From Salinibacterium sp. (GTDB lineage Bacteria > Actinomycetota > Actinomycetes > Actinomycetales > Microbacteriaceae), in assembly GCA_019638845.1 (NCBI GenBank), contig JAHBSZ010000006.1:108079-172078 (forward strand): a stretch of DNA of 64,000 bases. Reading direction: 5' to 3'. Each line of letters opens with the position of its first letter. Positions within the stretch are counted from its first letter, which is position 1. Positions 47,393 to 55,637 of this stretch are shown here, piece after piece. The translations under genes and the position numbers were made by a program. Below the pieces are notes generated by a model, which saw nothing but the letters and a program-made list of their open reading frames with translations, was not told the origin of the DNA and made no database searches.

Positions 47393-48507
47393 GAGGCGGC
47401 TCTGAACACCTCGGTCGCAATGCGAATTCGGGCCTCTACAACCTGTTCATCTGCGGTGGAGCGCGTGGTCGCGCCGTCGAATGTTGCATTCGCACCCAAA
47501 CGTTCCACAGCGACACTCACCGCCTCGTGGGATATCGGTGACTCAGCGATGCGCATCATCAGGCCGACCAAAATGGCTTCACTCTGGGCCGCATTAACCT
47601 GGCCCGAGGATTTGCGCAATGCTGCCGCACCTGGACCATCTGATAGGAGGGTCGCGGCCTCTGAAAAGAGCCTGAAAGCATCGTTCAACGCGTCGTCAGC
47701 CAAGTCGCGATACTTACCGGCGAAGTCATTCAAGAATCCCTTTAGCGGGCGTGAGTACGTGTCGAGGGACATGTAGAGGGCGATAACGCGGAGCACTAGT
47801 TCTTGATCGCGGAGTCTCGTGTTCTTCGCGCCGTAGATCGCCCGCCAGTTCTCCAGTTGATTGAGGCGCTCGAGTTCGGCGATGAGCGGGCCGGCGTACA
47901 ACGCAACGCGTATCTCATGCGGCGTCAACTGGGTTCCTCCAGAATTCAACCGTTCAAAGATTTGGTACACCGCCTCGAGAGAGGCGGCAGAGCCGTCGGT
48001 GCTGACTATCGTGGCCTGGATAAACGCGTCATCAAACTTGCGACGGAGAGGGTCCGAAAGAGTTTCGTAGGTCAATCCGATGAACTTGTCAGCTACGTTG
48101 ACCAGCGAGAAAACCTTCTCCCTGTAAACACCCTTCTTGAAAGCTTGCAGAGTGCGTAAACGTTGCTGGCCGTCGAGTACGAGGTACTTCTCGTCCGACT
48201 GTTGGCGTACTAGGAAGAGGCCCGGGATCGGGTATCCGAGTAGCAGAGATTCAATGAACCTGTCCATCTGCTTTCGAGTCCAGACGAATCCGCGTTGGAA
48301 TCCCGCCGTCTCAATTGTCTCGTCCTCGTTGCCGAAGGTGGGGATGACAATGTCATTTTTGTTTAGTCGACGCACTAGCCCATCAACGTCGAAGTCCTGA
48401 CCCGAATAACTGACGGGTACGACTTGACGTTCGGCGCTCTCGAGATCCTCGAATTCCTCATCAGTAAGGACGAGCTCGCTTTCGTGGGTTGTTTCGACAT
48501 TTGGCAT
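47389..48507 (-). CDS. DUF262 (GmrS-like) protein
   Basis: 372 residues. The ParB/Srx-like DUF262 domain is clear: RGFVWTRKQMDRFIESLLLGYPIPGLFL, then YLVLDGQQRLRTL, the DGQQR motif thought to bind or hydrolyse nucleotide. NSGGTQLTPHEIRVALY is also conserved. The C-terminal DUF1524 HNH nuclease half of full GmrSD is absent; the adjacent HEPN protein may provide the nuclease instead. GmrSD restricts DNA with modified cytosine, so a defence role is likely for this pair. Confidence 0.88.
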   Translation of the reverse strand: MPNVETTHESELVLTDEEFEDLESAERQVVPVSYSGQDFDVDGLVRRLNKNDIVIPTFGNEDETIETAGFQRGFVWTRKQMDRFIESLLLGYPIPGLFLVRQQSDEKYLVLDGQQRLRTLQAFKKGVYREKVFSLVNVADKFIGLTYETLSDPLRRKFDDAFIQATIVSTDGSAASLEAVYQIFERLNSGGTQLTPHEIRVALYAGPLIAELERLNQLENWRAIYGAKNTRLRDQELVLRVIALYMSLDTYSRPLKGFLNDFAGKYRDLADDALNDAFRLFSEAATLLSDGPGAAALRKSSGQVNAAQSEAILVGLMMRIAESPISHEAVSVAVERLGANATFDGATTRSTADEQVVEARIRIATEVFRAAS

Positions 48508-48573
48508 AGTGAGAGGCTAGCGGGCGGCGGCGTGAGCCGCCCTTGATCTTGTATAGCTAATTTCGGGAAACCA

Positions 48574-48996
48574 CTACTTGCGTTCTTCAATAACGATCGG
48601 GTGCTGTGCCCACCTGTTGATCGTGGCCGTGCTCACTCCAAGCAATCGCGCAACCTCGCGCTGTGTCATGTTCTGCTTGGTAAGCGCGAATTCGGCTATC
48701 GCGCGCTCCCAATAGTCGTAGTTGCGACGGAACGCGCGTAGGCCTGAGAGTGTCCGCACGAACCGGTCATTGGCGAGCTGCTCGGCTTCTTCGAACGCGA
48801 CCGGCTGATAGACGCGCTCCGCCTCTTGCCAGGCCTTTTCAAGATCGCCGCCGTCGATGAGGTCTGCAACCCCCCTGATTTGCTCGGTCAGCTCTTTGAG
48901 GGTGTGACCCACGTCCCGAAGTGTGAGTTCGTCCACCTGAAGCAGCGGTGAATCGTCGTCTTGCTGATCCGTCTGCCTGCCGGGGGTTCTCGCCAT
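48574..48996 (-). CDS. HTH regulator, probable element repressor
   Basis: 140 residues. A helical N-terminal region leads to a C-terminal HTH (MTQREVARLLGVSTATINRWAQ, about residues 109-130). It is divergent from the integrase gene across the triple palindrome (49032-49103), the usual place for the repressor of an integrative element, and 66 bases upstream of the DUF262 gene on the same strand. It probably controls excision and its own expression. Confidence 0.78.
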   Translation of the reverse strand: MARTPGRQTDQQDDDSPLLQVDELTLRDVGHTLKELTEQIRGVADLIDGGDLEKAWQEAERVYQPVAFEEAEQLANDRFVRTLSGLRAFRRNYDYWERAIAEFALTKQNMTQREVARLLGVSTATINRWAQHPIVIEERK

Positions 48997-49031
48997 AGGG
49001 CAAGGGTAGCCACTCGGGGCGACGTTCGCAT

Positions 49032-49103
49032 TTGTTCGCGAACAATAACATGTTCTAGATCTAGAACAATAACGGTGTATGGTGTTGTTCTAGATCTAGA
49101 ACA
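49032..49103. promoter_or_regulatory. Triple palindromic operator before the integrase
   Basis: Two identical 18-base perfect palindromes, TGTTCTAGATCTAGAACA, lie at 49051-49068 and 49086-49103, 35 bases apart. A related 14-base palindrome, TTGTTCGCGAACAA, lies at 49032-49045 and shares the TGTTC/GAACA arms. The last site ends 11 bases before the integrase GTG and abuts its Shine-Dalgarno GGAGGTGA, so binding could block transcription and translation of the integrase. Confidence 0.8.
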
Positions 49104-49114
49104 GGAGGTGAGTT

Positions 49115-50101
49115 GTGCGGACGGTTGAGTGGTTCTGGGACCAGTACCGAGAGGCGATCCTTGCCTCCGTTCGCCCTCACACAGCCAGCGGCTACGAGGT
49201 CGCTTGGCGTCGTCGCGTGCGTGAGTCATTCGGGCATCGAGAACTCGGCGCTATCACCACGTTCGAAATTGAGGCCGTCGCGTCAACGTGGCAGGTCAAA
49301 TACTCGACGAAACGTGACGCGCTCGCGTGTCTCTCCAAGATCATGCGTGGCGCAGTCAAGGCCGGGTTCGTGCCGGTGAATCCGTGCCTGGGGGTCGAGC
49401 TGGGTCGGCAAGAAGAAGGTGACCCGACCGGACGCGCGCTTTCGCGCGCGGAGGTCGGGCGCCTTCTTGCCGTTCTGCCGCCCTCCGGTGTGTATCGCCG
49501 GTTCGTCGTGACTTTGCTATTCACGGGGATGCGGATAGGTGAGGTCGCGGCGGTGACTGTCGCAGACTGCGACCTTGAGACCGGACTAATCCGAGTGAGC
49601 AAGACCGCCTCGCCGGGTCGACGTGGCGAGATCGTCGTTGGTCCGACGAAGAACGGCAAAACGCGGCTAGTCCCGATCGCGGCGCAGTTGCGGCCAGTCG
49701 TTGAGGATGCTTGCTTGGGCAAGTCACCCGACGATCGCGCATTCCCCGGGCCGAAGGGCGGCTACCTCAGTTCCAAGAATCTCTCGCGGGCGATCAAATG
49801 GCCGGTGATTCGTGACGCTGTAAAGCGGTTCCCTCCCGGTGAAGCTCCGCTGCACTGGCACGACTTGAGGCACACGGCGCTGACGAACCTAGCGCTCGGC
49901 GGTCTGGTGATGCCGGATCTCATGGCGGTGGCCGGGCATTCGACGCTTCAAGTCACACAGAGATACCTCAATACCAAGGCGGATGCCGCACAGCGCGCGG
50001 CAACCCTTCAGTCGGACTTCTATGCCGATTTCGAGGTCACCCCTCGACTAGCGTTGGAAGGAGGTGAAGCCGCAATTCCCGGCTCTGACCTGCATATTTA
50101 G
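49115..50101 (+). CDS. Tyrosine-type site-specific integrase
   Basis: 328 residues from GTG 49115. N-terminal core-binding SAM-like domain (TASGYEVAWRRRVRESFG), then the catalytic domain with Arg in LLFTGMRIGEVAAV, HDLRHTALT (HxxR), GHSTLQVTQRYL (His and Tyr nucleophile). The stop codon at 50099-50101 directly abuts the CCA end of tRNA-Phe, as usual for tRNA-targeting integrases. It should integrate and excise the inner element at the 46-base repeat, and perhaps act on the outer copy too. Confidence 0.95.
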   Translation: MRTVEWFWDQYREAILASVRPHTASGYEVAWRRRVRESFGHRELGAITTFEIEAVASTWQVKYSTKRDALACLSKIMRGAVKAGFVPVNPCLGVELGRQEEGDPTGRALSRAEVGRLLAVLPPSGVYRRFVVTLLFTGMRIGEVAAVTVADCDLETGLIRVSKTASPGRRGEIVVGPTKNGKTRLVPIAAQLRPVVEDACLGKSPDDRAFPGPKGGYLSSKNLSRAIKWPVIRDAVKRFPPGEAPLHWHDLRHTALTNLALGGLVMPDLMAVAGHSTLQVTQRYLNTKADAAQRAATLQSDFYADFEVTPRLALEGGEAAIPGSDLHI

Positions 50102-50177
50102 TGGTGGCTCCGACGGGCGTCGATCCCGTGACCTCACGATTTTCAGTCGTGCGCTCTACCAACTGAGCTACAGAGCC
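50102..50177 (-). tRNA. tRNA-Phe (GAA)
   Basis: 76 bases including encoded CCA. Acceptor stem GGCTCTG pairs with CGGAGCC; the anticodon loop CTGAAAA gives GAA. Its 3' part is the integration target, duplicated at 43514 and 45608. The intact gene is preserved after integration, so the element supplies the 3' end. Confidence 0.97.
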
Positions 50178-50201
50178 GGAAGGGCATGCCCTCCGTTACG
50201 C

Positions 50202-50227
50202 AAAAAGCCCCTCCTTGCGAAGAGGCT
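50202..50227 (-). terminator. Terminator-like hairpin between tRNA-Asp and tRNA-Phe
   Basis: Read on the minus strand, AGCCTCTTC-GCAA-GGAGGGGCT forms a 9-base stem (with G-T pairs) closed by a GNRA loop and followed by TTTTTG. It should end the tRNA-Glu/Asp transcript, implying that tRNA-Phe has its own promoter or depends on read-through. Confidence 0.65.
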
Positions 50228-50238
50228 GTGTGCGTTTG

Positions 50239-50312
50239 CGACCCTGACCGGACTTGAACCGGCGACCTCCGCCGTGACAGGGCGGCGCGCTAACCAACTG
50301 CGCTACAGGGCC
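50239..50312 (-). tRNA. tRNA-Asp (GTC)
   Basis: 74 bases; acceptor GGCCCTG/CAGGGTC, anticodon loop CTGTCAC, anticodon GTC, discriminator G. CCA is not encoded, unlike the neighbouring tRNA-Phe. Confidence 0.97.
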
Positions 50313-50338
50313 TAGCTATTTAAATACTGTTGTTTTTG

Positions 50339-50411
50339 TGACCCCAACGGGATTCGAACCCGTGCTGCCGCCGTGAAAGGGCGGTGTCCTAGGCCACTAA
50401 ACGATGGGGCC
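50339..50411 (-). tRNA. tRNA-Glu (TTC)
   Basis: 73 bases; acceptor GGCCCCA/TGGGGTC, anticodon loop CTTTCAC, anticodon TTC. CCA is not encoded. First of the Glu-Asp-Phe series on the minus strand. Confidence 0.97.
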
Positions 50412-50663
50412 TCGAGGTCACAGGACTTCTTAGCTACCGAGGGACAAGCATAAGGGGGCCCGGGTCAAAAGCCAAACCCGGCAAAGTAGCCGAATGTCCG
50501 AGGCATCCGGGCCACCCGGAGGTAGTTTCAAGTTGTCATTGAAGCTTTGGGAACGGCGGCTAATGATTCTTTGCTGGGCAATTCCGCCTGACGTTGCTAC
50601 TGTTGACATTGTTATCAGTGTTACCAACGTGACTTCACGTGGGACGACACGATTCGGGGAGCA
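50412..50663. other. Intergenic region between tRNA-Glu and the M23 gene
   Basis: 252 bases. It must hold the divergent promoters of the tRNA series and the M23 gene. A TTGACA and the pair TTATCAGTGTTACC lie roughly 70 bases before the M23 start, but no well-spaced -10 is evident. GGGGAG before ATG 50664 is the ribosome-binding site. No gene seen. Confidence 0.5.
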
Positions 50664-51893
50664 ATGGGTACCACACGTTTTCGCCGGGGGGCGACCGGTT
50701 CGAGACTGCGCATCAATGGCGTAGTCGCGCTGATCGCTGCGCTCATCGTGGCCATTGCGGGCACCACGATCGCGACCTCTCCTGCCTGGGCGGACGACTA
50801 TCCCACGTGGGCCGACGTTTCTGCCGCGCGAAACAATGAGGCCGCCACTGCTGCGGCAGTCGCGCAGATTCAAGGTCTCCTCTCCGGTCTCCAAGCCGAA
50901 GCAGAGCGCACCCAGAAGGATGCCGAAGCCAAGGCGACCATCTGGCAAGAAGCCGACAACAAGTACCAGGCCGCGAACGCACGTGCAGCAACCCTGCAAG
51001 AGCAGGCGGATGCCGCGAGCGCAAAGGCCACCGCATCGGAGCAGCGTGCCGGCCAGATGGCCGCCCAACTCATGCGCGCCGGGGGTGGCGATATCACCAC
51101 CAACCTCCTCCTCAACTCCGGAGACGCCGACAACCTCCTGTATGGGCTCGGCATGTCGGCCAAGATCTCCGAGCAAGCGAACGCGATCTACGAGCGTGCT
51201 CTCGTCGACAAGAACACTGCTCAAGCCCTGACCGATCAGGCCGACGTAGCCAAAGAAGAGCTGCTCGTCCTCAAAACCGCCTCCGAGAAGGCGTTCAACG
51301 AGGCGAAGGCTGCGGCCGATGCGGCATCCGTCGCACTGAGCACCCAGCTCGATAACCAGGCTCGCCTCCAAGCCCAGCTCGTGGTGTTGCAGGAGAATCG
51401 CGCGGCTACCGAGGCCGACTACATCGCGGGGGTCCGGGCTCGAATCTCGGCGAACGCGAGCCTCGACGCTGGCGAGATCAGCCTCAGCGGCTGGGTTAAG
51501 CCTGCCGGCGGGTACATCACCTCTGTGTTCGGCTACAGCTCCGACTACGGCACCAAGTTCCACAAGGGCACCGACCTCGGCGCTGGGTGTAACTCCAACA
51601 TCTACGCCGCGGCGTCGGGAACCGTCATTTTCGCCCTCTATGGCTGGAATGGCGGCTACGGTAACGAGGTCATGATCGACCACGGTGGCGGCATCGTCAC
51701 CCGCTACGGTCACATCGTCGCGGGCGGCATCCTCGTCTCGAACGGCCAGTCCGTCGGAGTCGGCGAGAACATCGCCCGGGTCGGAAGCACGGGTGACTCG
51801 ACCGGCTGCCACCTCCACTTCGAAGTCATCCGCGATGGCGTCAACATCGACCCGGTGCCGTTCATGGCAGGGCAGGGAATTACGCTTGGTTGA
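50664..51893 (+). CDS. Exported coiled-coil M23 peptidase
   Basis: 409 residues. A signal peptide (hydrophobic VVALIAALIVAIAGTTIA, cleavage near AWADDYP) leads to a long Ala/Gln/Glu-rich coiled coil (about 50-270), then an M23 (LytM) domain: FHKGTDLGAG gives His and Asp zinc ligands and GCHLHFEV the HxH. All catalytic residues are present, so it should be an active peptidoglycan endopeptidase. The mature N-terminus (ADDYPTWADVSAARNNEAATA) is nearly repeated in the next gene, showing they are paralogues. Probably a septal or cell-wall hydrolase. Confidence 0.93.
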   Translation: MGTTRFRRGATGSRLRINGVVALIAALIVAIAGTTIATSPAWADDYPTWADVSAARNNEAATAAAVAQIQGLLSGLQAEAERTQKDAEAKATIWQEADNKYQAANARAATLQEQADAASAKATASEQRAGQMAAQLMRAGGGDITTNLLLNSGDADNLLYGLGMSAKISEQANAIYERALVDKNTAQALTDQADVAKEELLVLKTASEKAFNEAKAAADAASVALSTQLDNQARLQAQLVVLQENRAATEADYIAGVRARISANASLDAGEISLSGWVKPAGGYITSVFGYSSDYGTKFHKGTDLGAGCNSNIYAAASGTVIFALYGWNGGYGNEVMIDHGGGIVTRYGHIVAGGILVSNGQSVGVGENIARVGSTGDSTGCHLHFEVIRDGVNIDPVPFMAGQGITLG

Positions 51894-51917
51894 TCGCGGT
51901 GAGGGCTCGAGGCGGTA

Positions 51918-53177
51918 GTGCGTTCGCACGTCCGCCCCGTGAGGGCGCTCATCGTTGTCGTCTCCGCGAGCCTGATGCTGACCGTCGGACTCGCCGACCC
52001 GGCATTCGCTGACGACTATCCATCGTGGGATGACGTGCAGAACGCACGCGCGAGCGAGGCCGCAACGGCCGTCGAGATCGACAACATCGAGGGCATCCTT
52101 GTGTCGCTCGAGCAGAAGGTGGCGGCGCTCGGCCGCGCGGCGCAGGCCAGGGGCGAGGAGTACAACGTCGCCCAACAGAAGCTCGACGCGGCCTCGAGCA
52201 GGGCAGACCGCCTGCAGTCGCAGGCCAAGGATGCTGCTGCGCAGGCTGCGGTATCGACCCGCCGCGCGGGCCAGCTGGTTGCGCAGTTCGCCCGCACGGG
52301 TGGCGAGGGTCTTGGCCTCAGCCTGTGGCTCAGCAACAACTCTGGGGACCTGCTCTCTGCGCTCGGCACGATGAGCAAGCTGACTGAGCAGTCCACCGAG
52401 ATCTACCAGCAGGCCGAGCACGACAAGAATGTGGCCGAGTCGCTGTCGGCGGATGCCCTGGCTGCGGATGCCGCGAGGGAGAAGCTCGCGGCATCCGCCC
52501 AGTCGGCTCTCGCCGCCGCAAACCAGGCGTCGGCGACGATGCAAGCACAGCTCGCCAGCCAGCAGGCCTCCGCCGACCAGCTCTACGAGCAACTCGCGTC
52601 ACTCAAGGGCACGACGGCGGCGCTCGAGCGCGAGTACCTCGCAGGGCTCACCGACCCGCCGACGGCCCCAACCCCGCCTGCTCCGGCGCCAACACCGACA
52701 CCTGTGCCCAGCACTCCGGGGTCGCCGCCGACGCCAAGCCCGACTCCGACCCCGACCCCGACCCCGACGCCCCCACCGGCACCGGCGCCGAGTCCCTCGG
52801 CGGTCGAGGCTGCGATCGCCTACGCGTACGCGCAGTTGGGCGACCCCTATGAGTACGGCGGGTCAGGTCCCGATAGCTGGGACTGCTCTGGCCTCACCAA
52901 GGCGTCGTATGCGGCGGCTGGCGTGTACATCGGCGCCCACGGGTCGACGAGCCAGTATCGCTACCTCGCCGGACTCGGTCGACTAGTGCCGGTGAGTCAG
53001 CTCCAGCGCGGCGATCTCGTCTTCTACTCCGACGATGGCGGCGCGACGACCTACCACACGGCGCTCTACCTCGGCGGCGGCCAGATGATTGAGGCGCAGT
53101 ACGAGGGCGTACCCGTGAAGGTGTCGAACCTGAGGTACTACGACCTCATGTACTACGCGGCCCGGCCCACCGGCTGA
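51918..53177 (+). CDS. Exported coiled-coil NlpC/P60 peptidase
   Basis: 419 residues from GTG 51918. Signal peptide ending at AFADDYP, a coiled coil (about 35-235), a Pro/Thr repeat linker (TPTPTPTPTPPP, about 250-290), and an NlpC/P60 domain with catalytic Cys in SWDCSGLTK, His in TYHTALYLGG and the third polar residue further on. This is the actinobacterial RipA-like layout. It lies 24 bases after its M23 paralogue and shares the ADDYPSWDDVQNAR start, so the pair probably arose by duplication with exchange of the catalytic domain. Confidence 0.93.
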   Translation: MRSHVRPVRALIVVVSASLMLTVGLADPAFADDYPSWDDVQNARASEAATAVEIDNIEGILVSLEQKVAALGRAAQARGEEYNVAQQKLDAASSRADRLQSQAKDAAAQAAVSTRRAGQLVAQFARTGGEGLGLSLWLSNNSGDLLSALGTMSKLTEQSTEIYQQAEHDKNVAESLSADALAADAAREKLAASAQSALAAANQASATMQAQLASQQASADQLYEQLASLKGTTAALEREYLAGLTDPPTAPTPPAPAPTPTPVPSTPGSPPTPSPTPTPTPTPTPPPAPAPSPSAVEAAIAYAYAQLGDPYEYGGSGPDSWDCSGLTKASYAAAGVYIGAHGSTSQYRYLAGLGRLVPVSQLQRGDLVFYSDDGGATTYHTALYLGGGQMIEAQYEGVPVKVSNLRYYDLMYYAARPTG

Positions 53178-53190
53178 AGCGGCTCGAGAC

Positions 53191-53685
53191 CTACTTCCCC
53201 GCCGTCGGAACGTATGCCGCGAGACCGGCCTGGATAACCTCTTCCGCCTCAGCCGCATCGCCCCAGCCGTCGACCTTGACCCATTTGCCAGGCTCGAGGT
53301 CTTTGTAGTGCTCGAAGAAGTGCTCGATCTCCTTCTTCGTGAACTCGGGGATGTCGTCCAGATCCTGAATGTGGCTCCAGCGCGGGTCCTTCGCCTGCAC
53401 ACAAATGACCTTCGCGTCGCTGCCGCCGTCGTCGGTCATGTTGAACACACCGACCGGACGCACCGAAATGCCGACCCCCGGGAAGGTAGGCGCGTCGAGC
53501 AGGATGAGCGCGTCGACCGGGTCACCGTCGAGTCCGAGGGTGTGCTCGAAGAATCCGTAGTCGGTGGGGTAAGCGAATGTGGTGAAAAGGTAGCGATCGA
53601 GAAAGACCCGACCGGTCTCGTGATCGACTTCGTACTTGTTTCGGCTCCCCTTGGGGATCTCGACGATGATGTCGTAGGCGGCCAT
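53191..53685 (-). CDS. ppa: Inorganic pyrophosphatase
   Basis: 164-residue soluble family I PPase. Signature [10 protein letters not shown] (metal-binding Asps) and [20 protein letters not shown] (substrate Lys/Arg) are complete. Start ATG 53685 has AGGAG upstream. It is divergent from tilS with a 45-base gap. Confidence 0.96.
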   Translation of the reverse strand: MAAYDIIVEIPKGSRNKYEVDHETGRVFLDRYLFTTFAYPTDYGFFEHTLGLDGDPVDALILLDAPTFPGVGISVRPVGVFNMTDDGGSDAKVICVQAKDPRWSHIQDLDDIPEFTKKEIEHFFEHYKDLEPGKWVKVDGWGDAAEAEEVIQAGLAAYVPTAGK

Positions 53686-53730
53686 GACACTGCTCCTATA
53701 AGTCTGTGGGGTTGCCGATAACGTTAGCGG

Positions 53731-54744
53731 ATGCGGCAAACACGCCCGAGGCTCACCCCCGCCGTCGCCGACGTGCGGCGGGCCGTTCGGGAGGCGCTGA
53801 GCTCGATCTCCACGGGTCCGGTGCTCGTCGCTCTCAGTGGTGGACCTGACTCCCTCGCGCTCGCCGCCGCCGCCGCCTTCGAAGCACCTCGCGCTGGCTT
53901 CACCGCTGGCGCCGTGATCGTCGACCACGGTCTTCAGCCGGGATCCACGGATGCCGCGGCTCGAGCCGCGACCCACGCGACCGCCCTCGGGCTGGACCCC
54001 GTGGTTGTGAAGCCGGTCACAGTGGGAACCGACGGCGGCCCGGAAGCCGCGGCCCGCTCCGCCCGCTACACGGCGCTGGAGTCCGCCGCCGCCGAGTTCG
54101 GCGCGGTCGCCGTGCTGCTCGGCCACACCCTCGACGACCAAGCGGAGACCGTGCTGCTGGGGCTCGCCCGTGGCAGCGGAGCGGCTAGCCTGCAGGGCAT
54201 GGCGGCGGTCAGCGGTCTGTACGTTCGGCCGCTGTTGGGCATCCGTCGCACGACGACTGTGCAATTCTGCGCGGATGCCCGGCTCGACCCGTGGCTCGAC
54301 CCACAGAACGACGACCCGGCCTACGCGCGCGTCCGGGTGCGTCGCCACGTGCTTCCCATGCTCGAGGATGAGCTCGGGCCGGGCATCGCCGAAGCGCTCG
54401 CTCGCACTGCCGAGCAGTTGCGAGAGGATGCCGAGGCACTCGACCACTTCGCGGCGGAGATCGCCGAGGATCTCGCCGAGCATTCCGAGGCCGGTATTTC
54501 GCTACCGGTCCGGGCGCTCGAAGTGCAACCCGCCGCGCTGCGGCAGCGGCTCATCCGGCTCGCAGTCGCGAGCGAGTTCCACGTGTCGCTCAGCCGCGCT
54601 CAAACCCTCGAGGTCGCGCGGCTCGTGACCGACTGGCACGGCCAAGGCCCGCTCGACCTTCCCGGATTCACAGCCGCGCGCGTCGACGGCTGGATCCGAC
54701 TCGCAGCCGAGGGAACCCTGACCGCATCCACGCGGCACGCCTGA
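53731..54744 (+). CDS. tilS: tRNA(Ile)-lysidine synthase
   Basis: 337 residues. PP-loop SGGPDS at 36-41 binds [33 protein letters not shown] and RPLLGIRR complete the N-type domain. It modifies C34 of tRNA-Ile(CAU) with lysine, which is essential for AUA decoding. It is of the short class without the large C-terminal domain. The last codons lie inside a 23-base tandem repeat (54718 onward), so the C-terminus may be recently altered. Confidence 0.95.
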   Translation: MRQTRPRLTPAVADVRRAVREALSSISTGPVLVALSGGPDSLALAAAAAFEAPRAGFTAGAVIVDHGLQPGSTDAAARAATHATALGLDPVVVKPVTVGTDGGPEAAARSARYTALESAAAEFGAVAVLLGHTLDDQAETVLLGLARGSGAASLQGMAAVSGLYVRPLLGIRRTTTVQFCADARLDPWLDPQNDDPAYARVRVRRHVLPMLEDELGPGIAEALARTAEQLREDAEALDHFAAEIAEDLAEHSEAGISLPVRALEVQPAALRQRLIRLAVASEFHVSLSRAQTLEVARLVTDWHGQGPLDLPGFTAARVDGWIRLAAEGTLTASTRHA

Positions 54745-54809
54745 CCGCATCCACGCTGCACACCCGCCCGCTCTCGCCCTGCACACCTGCCCGCTCTCGC
54801 CCTGCATAC
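54718..54809 (+). repeat. 23-base tandem repeats across the tilS stop
   Basis: Four contiguous 23-base units: two nearly identical ctgaccgcatccacgc-type units (54718-54740, 54741-54763) and two nearly identical cgcccgctctcgccctgc-type units (54764-54786, 54787-54809), with a degenerate fifth start. The first unit encodes the last TilS codons and the second supplies the stop codon. Confidence 0.8.
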
Positions 54810-54847
54810 CTGCCCGGCGGTGCCAACGTCGCGGCCCCCCCCGGGCA

Positions 54848-54901
54848 TTCACCGAATTCAGGACGTTTCGCGAGGCCGGTGAACGTCCTGAATTCGGTGA
54901 A
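54848..54901. repeat. Long perfect inverted repeat between tilS and hpt
   Basis: 20-base arms, TTCACCGAATTCAGGACGTT and its exact complement, around a 14-base spacer. A hairpin this long and perfect suggests a REP- or MITE-like element, or a terminator without a U tract. Each arm includes GAATTC. Confidence 0.85.
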
Positions 54902-54959
54902 CGGCTGGTGCGGGCATCCGGCTCTCACCGCCACGGATGCCTGCGGATAGGCTTGCGAA

Positions 54960-55511
54960 ATGGAATTGAGCGACGTCCAGGCCGACATCACCGAGGTGCT
55001 ACTCACCGAGCAACAGATCCACGACAAGATCGCGGAGCTCGCTCGCCGCGTTGAGGCTGACTACGCGGGGCAACGCCCCCTTCTCGTGGGCGTCCTCAAG
55101 GGGGCGGTCATGGTCATGGCCGACGTGGCCCGTGAGCTGAAGATGCACGTCGACATCGATTTCATGGCGGTCTCGTCGTACGGGATGAGCACCGAGTCGA
55201 GTGGAGTGGTGCGCATCCTGAAAGACCTCGATGCCGACCTCAGCGGCCGCCACGTCATCATCGTTGAAGACATCATCGATTCGGGCCTCACGCTCGCGTG
55301 GCTCAAAGCCAACCTCGCCAGCCGCGGTCCGGCCTCCCTCGAGATCCTCGCCCTACTCCGTAAGCCGGATGCCGCGAAGGTCGACGTCGACGTGAAGTAC
55401 TTCGGTTTCGACATCCCGAACGCCTTCGTGGTCGGGTACGGACTGGACTACGCGGAGAGGTACCGCAACCTTCGCGGCGTCGCTGTGCTGGCGCCGCATG
55501 TTTATGCCTGA
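54960..55511 (+). CDS. hpt: Hypoxanthine phosphoribosyltransferase
   Basis: 183 residues. The PRPP-binding motif is IIVEDIIDSGLTLAW, with GVLKGAVMVMADVAREL as the first loop and KYFGFDIPNAFVVGYGLDYAERYRN at the end contacting the purine. It salvages hypoxanthine and guanine. The order tilS-hpt-ftsH is conserved across Gram-positive bacteria. Confidence 0.96.
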   Translation: MELSDVQADITEVLLTEQQIHDKIAELARRVEADYAGQRPLLVGVLKGAVMVMADVARELKMHVDIDFMAVSSYGMSTESSGVVRILKDLDADLSGRHVIIVEDIIDSGLTLAWLKANLASRGPASLEILALLRKPDAAKVDVDVKYFGFDIPNAFVVGYGLDYAERYRNLRGVAVLAPHVYA

Positions 55512-55637
55512 ACAAGTACCTCAGTACTGGGGGTGCGCCTGAGGCGAACATCCAGTCGGCACGCAGTGCCGTACCGGTAGCCTTACAGGACGTTTCTCCA
55601 GCAGGAAGGTCGGGGGGCCTGACGGTCCCATAACAAC

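Larger units (their letters stand above)
45608..50146. mobile_element. Inner AICE-like integrative element in tRNA-Phe
   Basis: About 4.5 kb between the middle tRNA fragment and the intact tRNA-Phe gene. It carries a rolling-circle replication initiator, a HEPN/DUF262 pair, an HTH repressor, a triple-palindrome operator and a tyrosine integrase ending at the tRNA. Rep plus tRNA-targeting integrase is the core of actinomycete integrative conjugative elements such as pSAM2. No FtsK/TraB-type transfer gene is present, so it would be mobilizable at most. Confidence 0.82.

Noticed and set aside
30058-48507. HNH protein at 30058 and DUF262 protein at 47389 as a split GmrSD system
   Set aside because: They are 16 kb apart, the HNH protein carries an export anchor and Excalibur domain, and DUF262 has a closer HEPN partner.
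50430-52592. Long minus-strand frame opposite the M23 and NlpC genes
   Set aside because: Composition is that of an antisense shadow, and both plus-strand genes have complete domains.
54718-54809. CRISPR-like array
   Set aside because: Units are contiguous without unique spacers, and there are no cas genes.
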